64,000 nt of DNA from Cristatella mucedo (GCA_009760855.2 WPIO01000067.1:2103531-2167530); one strand, 5' to 3'. Counted from the first letter of the stretch, positions 1 through 11,636 are shown. Notes: generated from the letters alone by a model not told the origin. A program made the numbers and translations.

Positions 1-140
1 CAAAAGGCAGGGGCTTCATGGTGCTGGAGGCGGATTCGAATCCTGCATAGTGCTTGGAAATATGCACTAATCCATCGCTGAAACGGGAAGGGCCAAATGC
101 CACCTGGGCCCTTCGTGTAGCGTGCAAACGAGGATGCTCA
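1..140 (+). repeat. tRNA-like SINE remnant (family C)
   Basis: A perfect pol III box B-like motif, GGATTCGAATCC, lies at 32-43. It is followed by a conserved body containing AATCCATCGCTGAAACGGG. The same sequence recurs at 12365-12500 and 58725-58865, always at the left edge of module A. The A box end is not clear, so this could be a truncated tRNA-derived SINE or simply part of the module. Confidence 0.5.
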
Positions 141-329
141 ATCAGACGACCTCTACCTTCTCTCCGAACTGACGCTGGTGCCGCTTTTATTTGCCAAACA
201 GCAAAAAGTTACGGCATCCTCGTATAGTCAGTCATTCAAACCTACTCTGCTTGTACCATGCAAGTGAACACACACGCACATGCACAAACTCCTACCCTGC
301 AAACACAAGCACTACCGTACACACCCGAG

Positions 330-445
330 CACTCAGACGAACTCGCACACTCAGACACACTTGAACGATCTCAACTGCACTCGGACGCACACAGATCAAC
401 TCGGACGCACTCACCCACTCGGACGCACTCACCTACTCAGACGAA
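330..445. repeat. Degenerate ACTCGGACGC minisatellite
   Basis: A run of about 10-bp units related to ACTCGGACGCACTCACC. It makes a Thr/His/Ser-rich open frame that is not convincing as a protein. It is present in all three full A modules (13420-13540 and 59052-59170). Confidence 0.7.
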
Positions 446-619
446 CTCGAGCGCACTGATGCGTGCACACACGCACACTAATGTGAACGACCACGTCATA
501 GTACATTTTTTCACTTACTTGAAACCTGACCGAAAAAGAGTGTGAAAACCGGATGCACTTTAAAACAGCTGTGCGATATTCACACTGCCCGGAGCTCATT
601 CAGTACCTACCGATTTAGG

Positions 620-1246
620 TTAAATTTCCCAGCCACAAGAGACGCTAGGCAAAGTTTCAACACTCAATGCAACACTGCGACTATTAAAGTAGCCGGCCAA
701 GCATCCGCTCCGGCCTAAGTACCGCCGCCGCGCACGTCGCTGTAATGCGACACCCATCGTTATATCGCTCCAATGGCCGGTGGCGGTTTCGAGCCGAGCT
801 CGGCGCCCACCATGCCGTCCCCTGCTGACTTGAGGCCGTCGAGGCTCGATAGCTCTTGCGTTTTTCTGCCAGGGTCGCCGGCATCTAGGGGCCATGACAG
901 CAAGACTTTCAAAAATGCAGGCTGACTTCGAAAGCTGTGCAATAGTGCCACGACCTGTAAAGTGGCCAACCACTGCCGCCGGGATGGCTCCGCCAGCCAC
1001 ATCGTCCGTCGGGGCAAACAGCATCGCCGGGTGGCGCCCACGCTCGAAGATCTCACCTGTAGCATTTTTTTTAAGCCGGCTCTCGAAAACTTTTTTCTGT
1101 TCTCGCATCTTTGTTCCGAACCAAATCAATTCAATAGATCCGTCGGTGTGACAGTGAGAGGCAAGAATGCGAAGGCGCGACGGGAACCGAATGGCGACAG
1201 GAACCGAATGGCGGTTAAACGCAGCACGTGCTCGGTCGTGCTTCAC
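620..1246 (-). pseudogene. Uncharacterised open frame in module A, copy 1
   Basis: A reverse-strand open frame of 208 codons whose first two thirds matches the 155-codon frame at 14295-14762. Shared patches include HDRARAAFNRHSVPVA, WFGT, TGEI and FTGR. Near position 890 this copy lacks one base relative to the 14.3 kb copy. The shared C-terminal patch SAGDGMVGAELGSKPPPAI therefore falls in another frame here. No domain is recognised. Conservation between paralogs does not prove coding, because the whole block is a repeat. It may be a decayed gene fragment or a chance frame in a GC-rich repeat. Confidence 0.22.
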
Positions 1247-1988
1247 TCGTGCACCAAATTGTTCTCTTGAGCACTGGATAACTACTTTAAATTTTTATTT
1301 TTAATTCTCTGCTGCAACTTAGATGCTCAATCGTCGGCAGCTTACAGTGGTACAGAAAAAGACTGTGAACCGGAATTGACGTCGGTCTCAGCATACCGAC
1401 TCAGCCGCTTGAAAGATATCCCACTTCCGGTATTTCTTCAAAAAATTTGTTCGAAGCGTGAGAACGACGTCGCTTAGATTTTTTTAAGTGTGCATTTTAA
1501 TGTCCTCTATCTTCGACAGCATTCCCATGCGTCGAATTTTTGTTAGCTGAACTGAACAATACTCGAGGGCATGCTCACTGCCGTCGTTCAGCGTGCGAGC
1601 TTGAAATGCTAGCGAGCATCAGTGATGCTAGCTGTTGTCGGCACGTGGAAGCACAGACGATTATCGCGACGAGCTTGCGGAAGCTACAGAAGTCTCTCGT
1701 AGTACGATTCACTTCCACTCGGTGGATCTTTGAATTTCGGTCAATGACGTAGCGCCTGGCTGGAGCCCACTTACGGCAATCGCCTTCTAGGCAATGTGAC
1801 TGATATCTCGAACGCAAGCGCTGGTAGCAGAGAATGAGCACGCTTCGGCCGGTAACCTACTGCCAGCCGCCCGCATTACCGGGCATCACAGTAGGCCACT
1901 GTCACGCCCGGGTGCCGCCGCTTCAGCTCAAAGCCACCACAAGCTCGGCCTGGGTAGTCTCGATTGCTCTCCCTGGTCGTAGAGGAGA

Positions 1989-2399
1989 ATGTGTGGAGCA
2001 ACGCCGTTTCGATGTGGCAGTGCCGTAGCGTCGTTGCAGGTCGCCGACGATACGAGACTGGCGCTCGATCGGCTACAGCCTTCAATCGCCTGCCAACCAG
2101 TAAACGAGCTAGGCCACGTCGTCCGTCTTTTATTCCCGGCGAAGCGAGCGCGATTGCACTCAGGCCCGGGTTCGGCGTGGCAGCAGCGTCGAGAGCTGCT
2201 TTCCCACGCCGGCGACGTGGACTCTTGCTTGAATCGAAGTGGACTAGAAAAGACTCGCACGACTCGCACGATACGAGTCACCAAGTGCAAGCACCGGATC
2301 CTTGGGCAAGATCCGAAACTCGGGTGCTGGACGGTTGTAAAATCAATAACGCAGCTCTTTAATCGTGTTAGAGGAGATGCGAATGTTCGGCGTCAGTGA
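1989..2399 (+). other. Open frame in module A, coding uncertain
   Basis: A forward frame of 136 codons that corresponds to the C-terminal part of a 206-codon frame at 60522-61142. In this copy the upstream portion is closed by a TAG where the other copy has CAG. No motif is recognised and the frame overlaps other open frames in the same GC-rich stretch. Treat it as an unproven frame. Confidence 0.15.
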
Positions 2400-2496
2400 A
2401 AGATCTCAGTTACGAGAAGCTTATGCAAACGGAACGAGGCATGCAATTATAAACGCAAGTCTAAAAGGAATCGGCTGAAATAGCATCGGTAGATGC

Positions 2497-2640
2497 AATC
2501 GTCGATGTAGGAAGAGTCGTGGAAATATGACAGATCATTGATGTAGGAATGACAATCGATGTAGCAAGGATCATCGATTTAGGAATGATAATATATATAG
2601 GTAGAGTCATCGATCAATTGCTAGGTGATACGGTTGCTCG
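2497..2640. repeat. 20-bp degenerate minisatellite (ATCGATGTAGGAA type)
   Basis: About six imperfect units built around ATCGATGTAGGAATGA and CATCGAT in direct orientation. The same array is present at 50315-50450 and 61220-61350, so it predates the duplications. Confidence 0.75.
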
Positions 2641-2737
2641 GTGTTGATCGGTCGCTAACGACCTCGGCTACTGCAAATTATCAACGCAACAATTAGGAGA
2701 CTTATCATGCAGAAAATCTCACGTTAAATAAATAAAT

Positions 2738-2909
2738 ACTAGCTGATTTAGCAGCCTCTTTTTTATAGCGACAGAAGAGCCTTGACGGCTATCAGCACAT
2801 TTTGCAGTGGCGATAAAGGATAGCCCACCACAAAATTCGAACCCACGACCTCGGGGCCGAGGTCGTGAAAAGCAACCGCCTTACCTAGTGAGCCATTACG
2901 GCTCACCAA
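2738..2909 (-). repeat. tRNA-derived SINE, family B
   Basis: On the reverse strand it reads an A-box-like TGGCTCACTAGGTAAGG, then CGACCTCGG...GAGGTCG, then a box B-like GTGGGTTCGAA. A body follows with CTGATAGCCGTCAAGGC and an end near AATCAGCTAG. At least ten related copies occur in the window. The complementary halves CGACCTCGG and CCGAGGTCG give a short hairpin next to box B. Confidence 0.8.
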
Positions 2910-2997
2910 TTTGTAAGGTGAATGCGAAAAAATGACGAAATTCGCTTGATGGCGATCGTTAGATACATAAATGGGTGTGCCTGGTTCAGTGGTATCT

Positions 2998-3277
2998 TAA
3001 TGAAAATGATAATAATAATAACAATAATAATGACAGTAGCCTCTGTATGGAGCCCTTAGATAGCCCTATCTCTTTTTAATCACCTTATGCAAACTGCAAA
3101 GGAATAATAATGATAATGATGGTGATGATAATGATATTAACGCTGCGTATAGCACCCTCAGAGAGCTGAATCTGTTTCTAGGGATTTTAAAGATGACGGA
3201 AAGAAAGCTGTACCACACGATTGTTGGGAGGTAACATCCGCAAGCGACAGGCATAGAGTAAGCAGGTAAAAACAATC
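2998..3277 (-). repeat. Two nested LINE-1-family 3' tails
   Basis: Two (AAT)n-type tails, each followed by the family's 3'UTR signature: CCTCAGAGAGCTGAATCT, then TTTCTAGGGATTTT. They sit side by side on the reverse strand. The first is interrupted by the second. The matching pair is at 61730-61997. The same 3' end is seen on longer copies at 20630, 39690 and 54549. Confidence 0.7.
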
Positions 3278-3450
3278 CTAGCTGATTAAACAGCTTTTTT
3301 TGTATAGCGACAGAAGAGCCTTTACAGCTATCACCACCGCTTGCAGTGGCGATAAAGAATCGCCCACCGCTGGAATCGAGCACACGACCTCGGGCCCGAG
3401 GTTCTCAAAGCAACCGCCTTACCTAGTGTGCCATCACAGGTACGTGCACA
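3278..3450 (-). repeat. tRNA-derived SINE, family B
   Basis: A diverged relative of the SINE at 2738-2909, same orientation. It contains CGACCTCGGGCCCGAGG and CTTACCTAGTGTGCCAT. It starts exactly where the similarity between modules A copy 1 and copy 3 ends. Confidence 0.75.
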
Positions 3451-3504
3451 CGAAGAGCAAATCACCAACACTCACCAAATGCTGCAGTACAGAATGACTT
3501 GTTA

Positions 3505-3612
3505 AAGGTAGTATGCTCAACATCTACGAGTATAACGGGGATTGAGATGACATGCATAGGGCCAGCATGCGAATACGGTTTTTGGCAGCATGTACAGTGC
3601 CAGTATGCATAG
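3505..3612 (-). repeat. LINE-1-family 3'UTR remnant
   Basis: Carries the family's GACATGCATAGGGCCAGCATG...GGCAGCATGTACAGTG signature. The paralogous remnant is at 50490-50590. Confidence 0.55.
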
Positions 3613-3642
3613 GTAGCAAATATATAAAAATATTTAATTTAT

Positions 3643-3769
3643 TGGTATACCGCCGCAAGAGAACTTATTCAGGTGCTGGACGTATGCCTCAGGGCTTGAG
3701 CCTGCGACTTCAGTCAGTCCTTGATCGGGGCGAGCACCTTAACCGATGGGCCTAATCAGCTCGGCAAGG
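3643..3769 (-). repeat. tRNA-derived SINE, family A
   Basis: The reverse strand reads a tRNA-like head with GGTTAAGGTGCTCGCCCC, a box B-like GGCTCGAGCC equivalent, and a body ending AATAAGTTCTCTTG. The orthologous insertion at 50766-50893 shows it predates the duplication of this segment. Confidence 0.8.
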
Positions 3770-4267
3770 ACATAAAGAACACGTCGCATGGAACCGTTCG
3801 CTGACCTGTTTCTAATACTTTGACCTATTTCTCTGGAGCTTCGAGTTGCTCATGCGCTACGCTGGTCGCTCGTAGGTTTGAGCATCTATCACTGAGCAGC
3901 TCTCACGGCGCTGAATAGCTCTCATGAGCGTCTACAGAGAGTCGCTGAGCAGCTCTCATGGCCACGAATCACCATCTACTCATTGGGCTACAATTTGATT
4001 GGACAAAAGAGAGAGCGGCATCACTCAGTATGGCACGTATAAATGGCTGCGACGGAGCTAACCGGCAAAGAGCACCGTGAGTGACGTCGAGAGAAGGAGA
4101 GCGCTGTGAGGATTACAATACTATTTCCCAAATCTCAGCACACTTTCAAACCTGCCCGGCGATGCTAAAAAAAGGCGAGAACAAACTAGGACGCCCGCGC
4201 TTTAGCTCGCAATACCCATGCAGCGAACACTTCTTGGTTCAATGCAGTTCACGTTTTTTCGATCGCT
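3770..4267. other. No gene seen; partly duplicated spacer
   Basis: 3770-3900 is matched by 50890-51026. The rest contains an imperfect direct repeat, GCTGAGCAGCTCTCA (around 3894 and 3942), and nothing convincingly coding. Confidence 0.5.
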
Positions 4268-4435
4268 GAGCCGTTTTGGCAGACTAGGTAAGGCGGTTGC
4301 TTTTTACTACCTCAGTCCTGAGCAAGATCGTGTGCTCTTCTCCTGTTGGCGGTGTTCCTAAATTGCAGCTTCAAGCGGTGGTGATAGGTATAAAGGCCCT
4401 TCTGTCGCTATTCCAAAGAGGGCGTTGAATCGGCT
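4268..4435 (+). repeat. tRNA-derived SINE, family B
   Basis: Diverged forward copy: GCAGACTAGGTAAGGCGGTTGC head, central GATCGTGTGCTC in place of the box B, then GTGGTGATAGGTATAAAGGC and an end near GGGCGTTGAATC. Confidence 0.65.
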
Positions 4436-4478
4436 TGTTGGGGCGCAGACGACCAATAGCACTGGTCGCTGCTTTAGA

Positions 4479-5190
<712 letters not shown>

Positions 5191-5299
5191 ATGGATACAG
5201 CAAGCCGCTAAAGGTGGCCGCGGTTTGACCCTGGGCAGTCAAATCTCAGAAACCGCTCAAGCTCTCCTGCTAGGGTAGGCCGCCTCACGCCAACACCAG

Positions 5300-5830
5300 G
5301 GATGGCGCCATTGCCGGTGCTGATGAACGAATACAAAGCAAAGCCCTTGCGCCGACTCTCACGGCCATGGTTTGGCTGTGTTCCGTTCCTAGCTGAGCCG
5401 GCGCACCGCTTCCAGCCTCCTCGTGCTCTGAGATTGTACGAGAACAATGACATAGCCGTTCAATTTGTCTTCCTAATGACCCTAGACTACCGAAGCGTCT
5501 GTTCTGCCGGTCCCTGACTGTGGAACTTGTTGCCTCGATTCTTAAGCAACGACAACTTCTGTGCTGCAGCTGGCTGTGGCACATAAATTCCTGCCTTACT
5601 GAGCTGGTACTTCTATGCTGCAGCCTACCTTAACTGCTCTCATGACTCTGCTATGCTTTCCAATTTCTCTTTATTGCGTGAAGTGAAAGTCTGCCGGCTA
5701 CCGAAAGCCGCCCAGGCTGTGTGTGTGAGTGCGTAATGGAAAAAAATCTCTCGCGTAACACCCACCTTGTCTTTGTGGCTTTTTGGAGTTACAGACACAT
5801 TACAGAAAGGACAGCAGTGCCACCCCAATA
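5300..5830 (+). repeat. LINE-2-family 3' end (CR1/L2-like), decayed
   Basis: Matches the copies at 13872-14301, 38640-39190 and 42805-43160. It begins at the equivalent of the RT C-terminal region (GATACAGAGCAAAGC) and passes through a CTGTGGAACT segment, which encodes a degraded form of the LWNS motif. It ends in a tail related to CATTACATTACAT. Many indels show it is old. The B-module paralog is 51140-51680. Confidence 0.75.
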
Positions 5831-6365
5831 GGGTTGCAGCTCGTTTTTCAAATTCTTTCTCGACCTTCGTCGTGGACTGAAGAATTCGTCGCTCGATTGC
5901 ACGAACCAAGGGGGATGCCAGGGGGATGTGCCGACTGCTACCGCCGCCGTCTACTGCTGCTTAAATCTGCTTCCGCACCGTCACTCAGGAGACGGTCGCC
6001 AGCTTCAGGCTGTTCGTGCTACATCGATTTAAAGCGTTTCGCTCTCGCTGGCAGACTCGCCGGATGTGCTGGCATTAGGTAGTGTTTGAAGACAGGGGCG
6101 GGCAGGAACCAGTGCTAACTTCTGCCTCGGCAATGTGCCCAGCAAGCAGCATGTGGCATGTCGATTCACGAAGCCGGCTGCCGTTGAGGTAATAATCCCA
6201 TTCCGGCATCTCCGTTACTTCAACGTTCACAAAAAGTGACCTTTTCCTACGGCCTATGGGTCTGCAGATTGAATGATTACCAGGGATATATCGTCGGCCG
6301 AACTAGTTTTAACAAATCTTACAAAATAGAGACTAGGCTCAGTTTCGGTCAGTTAGGTCGTTGTA

Positions 6366-6382
6366 TCTCTTACCTCCCTCCC

Positions 6383-6417
<35 letters not shown>

Positions 6418-6712
6418 AATATATATATATATATGTCCCTTCCCTCCCCTCTCTATCTATCCCTTCCCTCCCCTCTCTCTCTCTCTACCCCTTCCCTCCC
6501 CTCTCTTTCTATCTCTTCCCTCCCCTCTCTCTCACTACCCTCTCGTTCTCTTCACTCTCTCTTTCTCTCTCTCCCTCACCCTCACTCTTTCTATCTTTCT
6601 CGCTGTCCCTATCCCTTTTCCTTACCTCTCTCTATTTCTTCCCTCTTTCTCTCCCTGTCCCTTCCGTCTCTTCCCCTCCTTCTCTTCCTCTCTCTCTCTC
6701 TCTCTAAATCTC

Positions 6713-6748
<36 letters not shown>

Positions 6749-6968
6749 ATCTCTCTATCTCTTGCTCTCGTTCCCACCTTCTCTGTCTCTTTCTGAATCG
6801 CTCTCTCTTACCCTCTCTCTCTCTATCTCTTTCTCTCTCTCTATCTCTTTCTCTCTCTCCCTCCTTTGTCCCTCTCTCTCTCTTCTCTCTCTCTCTCTCT
6901 CTTCGCCTCTGTTCCTCTCTCTCTCTTACCGCTCTCCTCTCTCTATCTCTTTCTCTTTTTATCGCTCA
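6366..6968 (+). repeat. CT-rich satellite array, copy 1
   Basis: About 600 bp of CTCTCTC with interspersed CCCTTCCCTCC and a short (TA)n near 6401-6434. The Ser/Leu-rich open frames across it are an artefact of composition. The right edge TCGCTCACCCGTCTT is shared with 53752 and, diverged, with 13278. Confidence 0.95.
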
Positions 6969-8010
6969 CCCGTCTTGGTGCAAGCTTGCCGAGTGCTCAC
7001 GGGGAGAAATGTTGCTATACTCATCCTTCTATGCTACATGCAGCCCACGAGTCAGGCTGCCGGGTTTAGCTTCGTGCTGTTAACATCCGGCTGACTCACA
7101 TTGACCACAGGGAGCAGTGAGCAAAATTGAACCCTATAGATGGCCTCGTTACACTCAGCTCCGAAAAAGCTACGTGCGGCGTTCCACTCAGCTCCGAAAA
7201 AGCTAGCTCTGCTGCAGTCGAAGTATACGACGAAAATATAGGTCAAAGTATAGGTCGAAGTAAACGACTGCAACCGTCGCCACTGGCCGCGAGACTGCAA
7301 TTACGTTCAACGAGATTGTATTCTTATAACGCGCTTACAGGGAAAGCGTTGGCTGCCGGCACTTGTGCACCGTAAGATTAGCAATACAAAGCAGCTCGGG
7401 TAAAATAATTGTGAATAGAGATATTTGTGTAACCTAACTAATCATGAAGATATATAGGCTCATAGCGAGGTAGCAGCTCGAGCTGCGATCAGAGCTCGTC
7501 TTTGGCTGCGAGTCTTTTTCAGTACTTCTTACATAACTCGTTTATGCAATACACCATTCACCTGGGCGTCTGCAGCAGTTTCTCCTTGGCAGCACGTCTT
7601 CCGGTAGTACCTCTGGATTTTAATGCACACGAGTCATTGTCAGCTTTTGTCATTATGCTGGTCTGCTACTCGAGCAACCATCTACGTAGGATCGAGCGAT
7701 CGTTTGGAAAATCACTGCTTCGTTAAAAGTCCTGCAACACATAAAGCTGGCTTAGCAACAGTTTGAGTGACTCAAAAATGCGGCAGGTTTACTGCTCTGC
7801 ACGGTCAAGGCTACAGCAGCGGCCACTGAGCTTTCCTATGGGCTGTACTTATTCGGGAACTTTCGTCGTCGTTGGCTTCTTCGACGTCCTAGTGAGTCAG
7901 CACCACTGCGGTCGTCCTGAAACACGAAAAGCTCAGCTGAAATGCTTGCTAGACATAGAATTTTCTCATGCTGGCGAGGTAATGGCTCAGCCCGCAAACG
8001 ATATGCTTGC

Positions 8011-9765
8011 ACAAGAATATAGAGTGTGAGCCTTCCTCAAATTACGGTGTGAACGTCGTATTTTTTGTACGATCAGAATTCGGCAAGTAAATGTTGGCAG
8101 AAATTACATCCAGCAATTTAATATGGCTTTGCATTTTCGCTCTCTTAACAAACTACATATTACAGTGACATTAGTGAAACAAAACGGAGTAGAAGCTACC
8201 AATTAAATATTTGTTGCAACAAATGTTCTTTATATAACCATATAACTTAACATTCTCATCTTTTCAATCGAGTAGTGCTAATTTAAATTAAATTCGTGTG
8301 CCCATCTAGATTGAATTCTCGGCTTGCTACATGCAAAGGTTGCTGAAATCTCAAAAACCTGCACAAGCCTACTTTTGAGTGACGAGCTCAACCTAAATCC
8401 TAGCATGCTCAGATGAGAGTAGAGCAGCTGGCTCCAGCACACCCCAGCACCTCCTCTAAGTCTGCGTAATTTTCTTTATCCGATACTCAAGGCCGCTGAC
8501 AGCTGTTAATCGCGTAAAATTGGTAAAAGGTCTAGTCTACTCGTCCAATCTTGCATCCGTAGGATGCAGCTGCATTATTCATTGTGCATTAGTATGTATT
8601 ATGCATGCACTTCCCACTTTTTCTTTGTCGTGTGAGTCGAAGTCTGCTGGCAACCGAATGCGTACCGAAAGCCGCGTAGGCTGCGAGTGTGCTAGACAAA
8701 GCTCTCCTGCCTAACACCCACATGGTCTTTATGACTTTGTGTAGTCACAGACGAAGATGCATTATGTTACCTTACATTACATTACATCTGCAGGGTGCAG
8801 CTGCATAGTCACACTGATTCTGAATGAAATCAGCTTCGGAGTTTCTAGTCTGGATTTAAAGTCTCTTCGATCGCTTCCCGCCAGCCAACTGGTCACACAT
8901 TCTCGCTCCCACTGCCCATCGTAGCTTCTCAAAAGTCTGATGATCTCACCAACCATAACACTGAATTTATGTTCTATAGCGAATAAGCATTCAGCTCGAG
9001 TTTACCGAGTGACCGAAACTGGTGAACAACGGCCCTATTTGCCACCTTCAGTCACCCTGGCTCACTTAATAATCAGCTCTCGAAACGCAGTTAACTCATG
9101 AATCTCCTTACCGATGTGTGATTGGAACATTTTTCCGACGTGGTTCACTGTCATAAGCGTACAAATAAGAAGGATATTCAACGAATGTTATTAGCCAGAG
9201 GGCTCGCTATATGGTGGCAACGAGTGTGTTCTCGTCGATAATAGCATGCGTTGTTAATAGCAATTAGCATCGCAGTGGTTTGCTTATATATTGTCACCGT
9301 CTGTATTTGTTTATAGATTCTCATGCTGCGTGCTACGAATTGTTGGATTAAGAACAAATTCAAAAGTGGCTGTAATACCAAAGTATTGCTGTTAATGGCA
9401 TTCCTAATATCGAGAAAGTGTTTCTAATGATGCCCGTTTGACTTCCTGAATGTTTTCTTCCTTTGCCTCTCTGACTACTTTCTCCTTCCAATTCCGGGCG
9501 TGCTTTCATCTCGTGGCCGTGTTTGAGAAGCCCGGTCGTTCACCTGCTGCATGAGTAAATCGTGAATATTAGGAAATCGTGCCCATTGGACTCTAGCATC
9601 AAAAAATTAAAAATATCGACAAATAATGCGATGGAATCACATGAACCAACAAACTGATAACCTATTTTCATAACACAATACAATTTATGGGAAGCTTAAA
9701 GATTTCATTTTCACGATGGCCAATATGAGTCCTCGTGCATATGGGATTAAGTACTTCTAGTGTAC
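8011..9765. other. Copy-1-specific spacer between modules B and C
   Basis: In the second block B joins C directly: 56207 matches 8010 and 56208 matches 9766. These 1755 bp are therefore either an insertion here or a deletion there. No target duplication is visible at the edges. Content is AT-rich, without convincing frames, apart from the LINE-2 tail at 8590-8800. Confidence 0.6.
8590..8800 (+). repeat. LINE-2-family 3' tail
   Basis: Only the last part of the element is present: TTTCTTTGTCGTGTGAG, AATGCGTACCGAAAGCCGC, and the (CATTA)n-like tail TTACATTACATTACATC. Confidence 0.8.
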
Positions 9766-9883
9766 GGTTCAAATGTCACTCTTCAGTTCTTTTGTTTTGC
9801 TTTCAAAGCATGCAGTGCCTAAACAAGGATTCTTTCTATAATAATAGTGCTTTTACGAATAAATTGTGACAAATACTACTAAA

Positions 9884-11341
9884 CTTATTGGTTGTAGCAG
9901 CAGAATTAACTGTAGATGACGGCGAATTCAAGGCTGGTCTGGCTGCAGGTGTAGCATCAGTAAGGGTACGTAACACCGTCATTTCTTGCTCCTGAATCTC
10001 TAGGTTACAAACGGCATGCTCGATTGAATATCAACGACAGCTACAGCCGTCGATTAAAAGCTTGCCCCGATAAGGCTGAAGCGCAAGCCAAGCTGTCAAG
10101 TACGCACAGTCGGCTTGCCGTCGCATGCATTTAGGCGAAGCTGATGACGAGACAGGAAAGAGTGTGTCTTAAATCGCACGTGGGTTGCATATGGGTAAAT
10201 GAATAGTCAGGTAGCTGCTTCTTGCTTTTGATGATTGCAATGGTTTTAGACAACAACGAGAAAGGAAAGGAACGAAGGAAGCATTCTGCTGAGCGGGGAG
10301 CTGCAATGTCTTCCAGTGTCGTAATCACAGACAGACGCAAGCGTCAGGGCGTCCGATTGAGAGGTAGTAATCCTTACCTGAAGAGCCCCGTGCGACGAGC
10401 GGCATCGGACCAGTGAAGCCGGCAGCACCAGCAGCACCAGCGTCGATGCCCGATGCGCCTGACGACTCGAGAACGGAATTCCCTTGATTTAGAGCTTCCG
10501 GCGATGGCAGTGTCCGAGCGTGCTCTAGGAGTGCCGCCATTTGTTCATCGGCAGCCAAGGGCTTCTGACTAGGCAGCGATATTTGCAGGCCGTCCGACAC
10601 GGTTGAAAGTTCAGGGTCAGGCATCGTTTGTTCCCAAAACTGCTGCTGCTCTGCGATCAAGTTATCCCGCTCCGTCAGAAGTTCGTCGAGCTTTCGCTTG
10701 AGATCGTCCTGCTCCAACAACAGCTGATCGCGTTCGTCTTGAGGATGCAGGCTGAGAGCGTGAGAGACCACGTCGAGGGCTGACTGGATCCGTATGTACT
10801 GGGCAGTAAGCACCTCGCAAATCTGGGAAGCCTGGTCGTCGTTACACTTCCTGAGGGAGAGCAAGTGGTCCGTTTTTTCCAAAGAATTTTTCGTTGCTTC
10901 GGCCAGCTTGTGCAATTCTCTCAAAATAGGGCTCACTGACGCCTTTAATTGCTCGGCCTTCTGTGTGATCTCCAGCTGCTCCACCTACTTCTGTATTTGT
11001 ATTGCCTGCAGCGATCGCGGGCGCTGCAGCACAAGAAGCTACTGCTCGTGTGCACGTCTTCCAGAGCTGCTGCTGTTCGAACTCCTAGCAATCGCTCACC
11101 CGACGTTCCTGCAGCTCCTGTTTAGAAAGAAACAGCTCAGGTTGCTGCTGCCCGCTCTGCCCCTGCCCGATTGGACGTTCCCACATTTGCTGCTCCCCGG
11201 TTGAGCGTTCGCCGATCTGCTGCTCCCCGGCCTGCCGTTGCTTGGCCTGCCCCAGCGACTGTGAAGGCTGCTGCTCATGTTGCGGCCCTACAGTCGCGGC
11301 ACGATTGCGCAGCTGAGAGTACTGAGCCTGCCGCCGTTCCT
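9884..11341 (-). pseudogene. Coiled-coil/Gln-rich gene fragment, copy 1
   Basis: Three exons read on the reverse strand. Exon 1 (11341-11100, 242 nt) follows a strong pyrimidine-rich acceptor (TTGCCTTTTTTAG) and encodes a Gln/Glu-rich segment with pentad-like repeats such as GEQQIG. It ends at CGG|GTGAGC. Intron 1 is only 76 nt. Exon 2 (11023-10378, 646 nt) encodes a leucine-heptad coiled coil (VEQLEITQKAEQL, then LLLEQDDLKRKLDELL), followed by a Pro/Ser/Ala/Gly-rich tail. It ends at a perfect TTCAG|GTAAGG. Exon 3 (9999-9884, 116 nt) opens after CTAG and joins in phase. Two lesions argue for a dead copy: TAG at codon 13 of exon 2 (10985-10987), where the other copies have CAA, and loss of the exon 3 donor (AATAAG|TTTAGT instead of GTAGTA in copy 3). 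The protein family is not recognised. Upstream and downstream exons are not visible. Confidence 0.65.
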
Positions 11342-11636
11342 CTAAAAAAGGCAAAACATATCGCACTTTCTCAGCAAGCACGACAGGCAGGCTGTTAGTC
11401 TAAACACAGATGTTGGGAAAATCTTCCTAGCTGAAACTCGAATATAGAATGTGGGAAAATGCCGATGGGACAAGAAAGCACTCGTTATTTCCCATGAATT
11501 GACGTGATAACTTTAACTTTCGTTCTGATTCAATACCTAAAGCAAATAGCTATGGCATCGGTCTAAATCACACAGAACATTCACAATCTCAAGCTCAGTG
11601 CCACGGCAGCTGTACGTAAGCATTAGAGTTGATTGG

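Larger units (their letters stand above)
1..3277. repeat. Duplicated module A, copy 1
   Basis: This block aligns nearly colinearly with 58723-62000 (constant offset of 58722 over the first 2 kb, with only sparse substitutions). A more diverged version lies at 12361-15170. It begins with a tRNA-like remnant, then a short GC-rich minisatellite, a diverged reading-frame region, a 20-bp minisatellite, and SINE and LINE tails. The match to 58723-62000 stops at the shared bases AATCCTA at 3271-3277. The near identity of copies 1 and 3 suggests a recent duplication. Confidence 0.9.

Noticed and set aside
258-545. Thr/His-rich 95-codon frame with an ATG (and its copy at 58980)
   Set aside because: It is a minisatellite of about 10-bp units; the third copy lacks the same start, and no domain is visible.
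6361-7083. Long Ser/Leu-rich open frames over the CT arrays (also 12482-13321 and 53222-53870)
   Set aside because: They are direct translations of (CT)n and (TA)n repeats, and no unique domain is present.
10378-11023. Assignment of the coiled-coil gene to nucleoporin 62
   Set aside because: Only a short patch (QICEVLTAQY) resembles the Nup62 end; the order and length of the rest do not fit.
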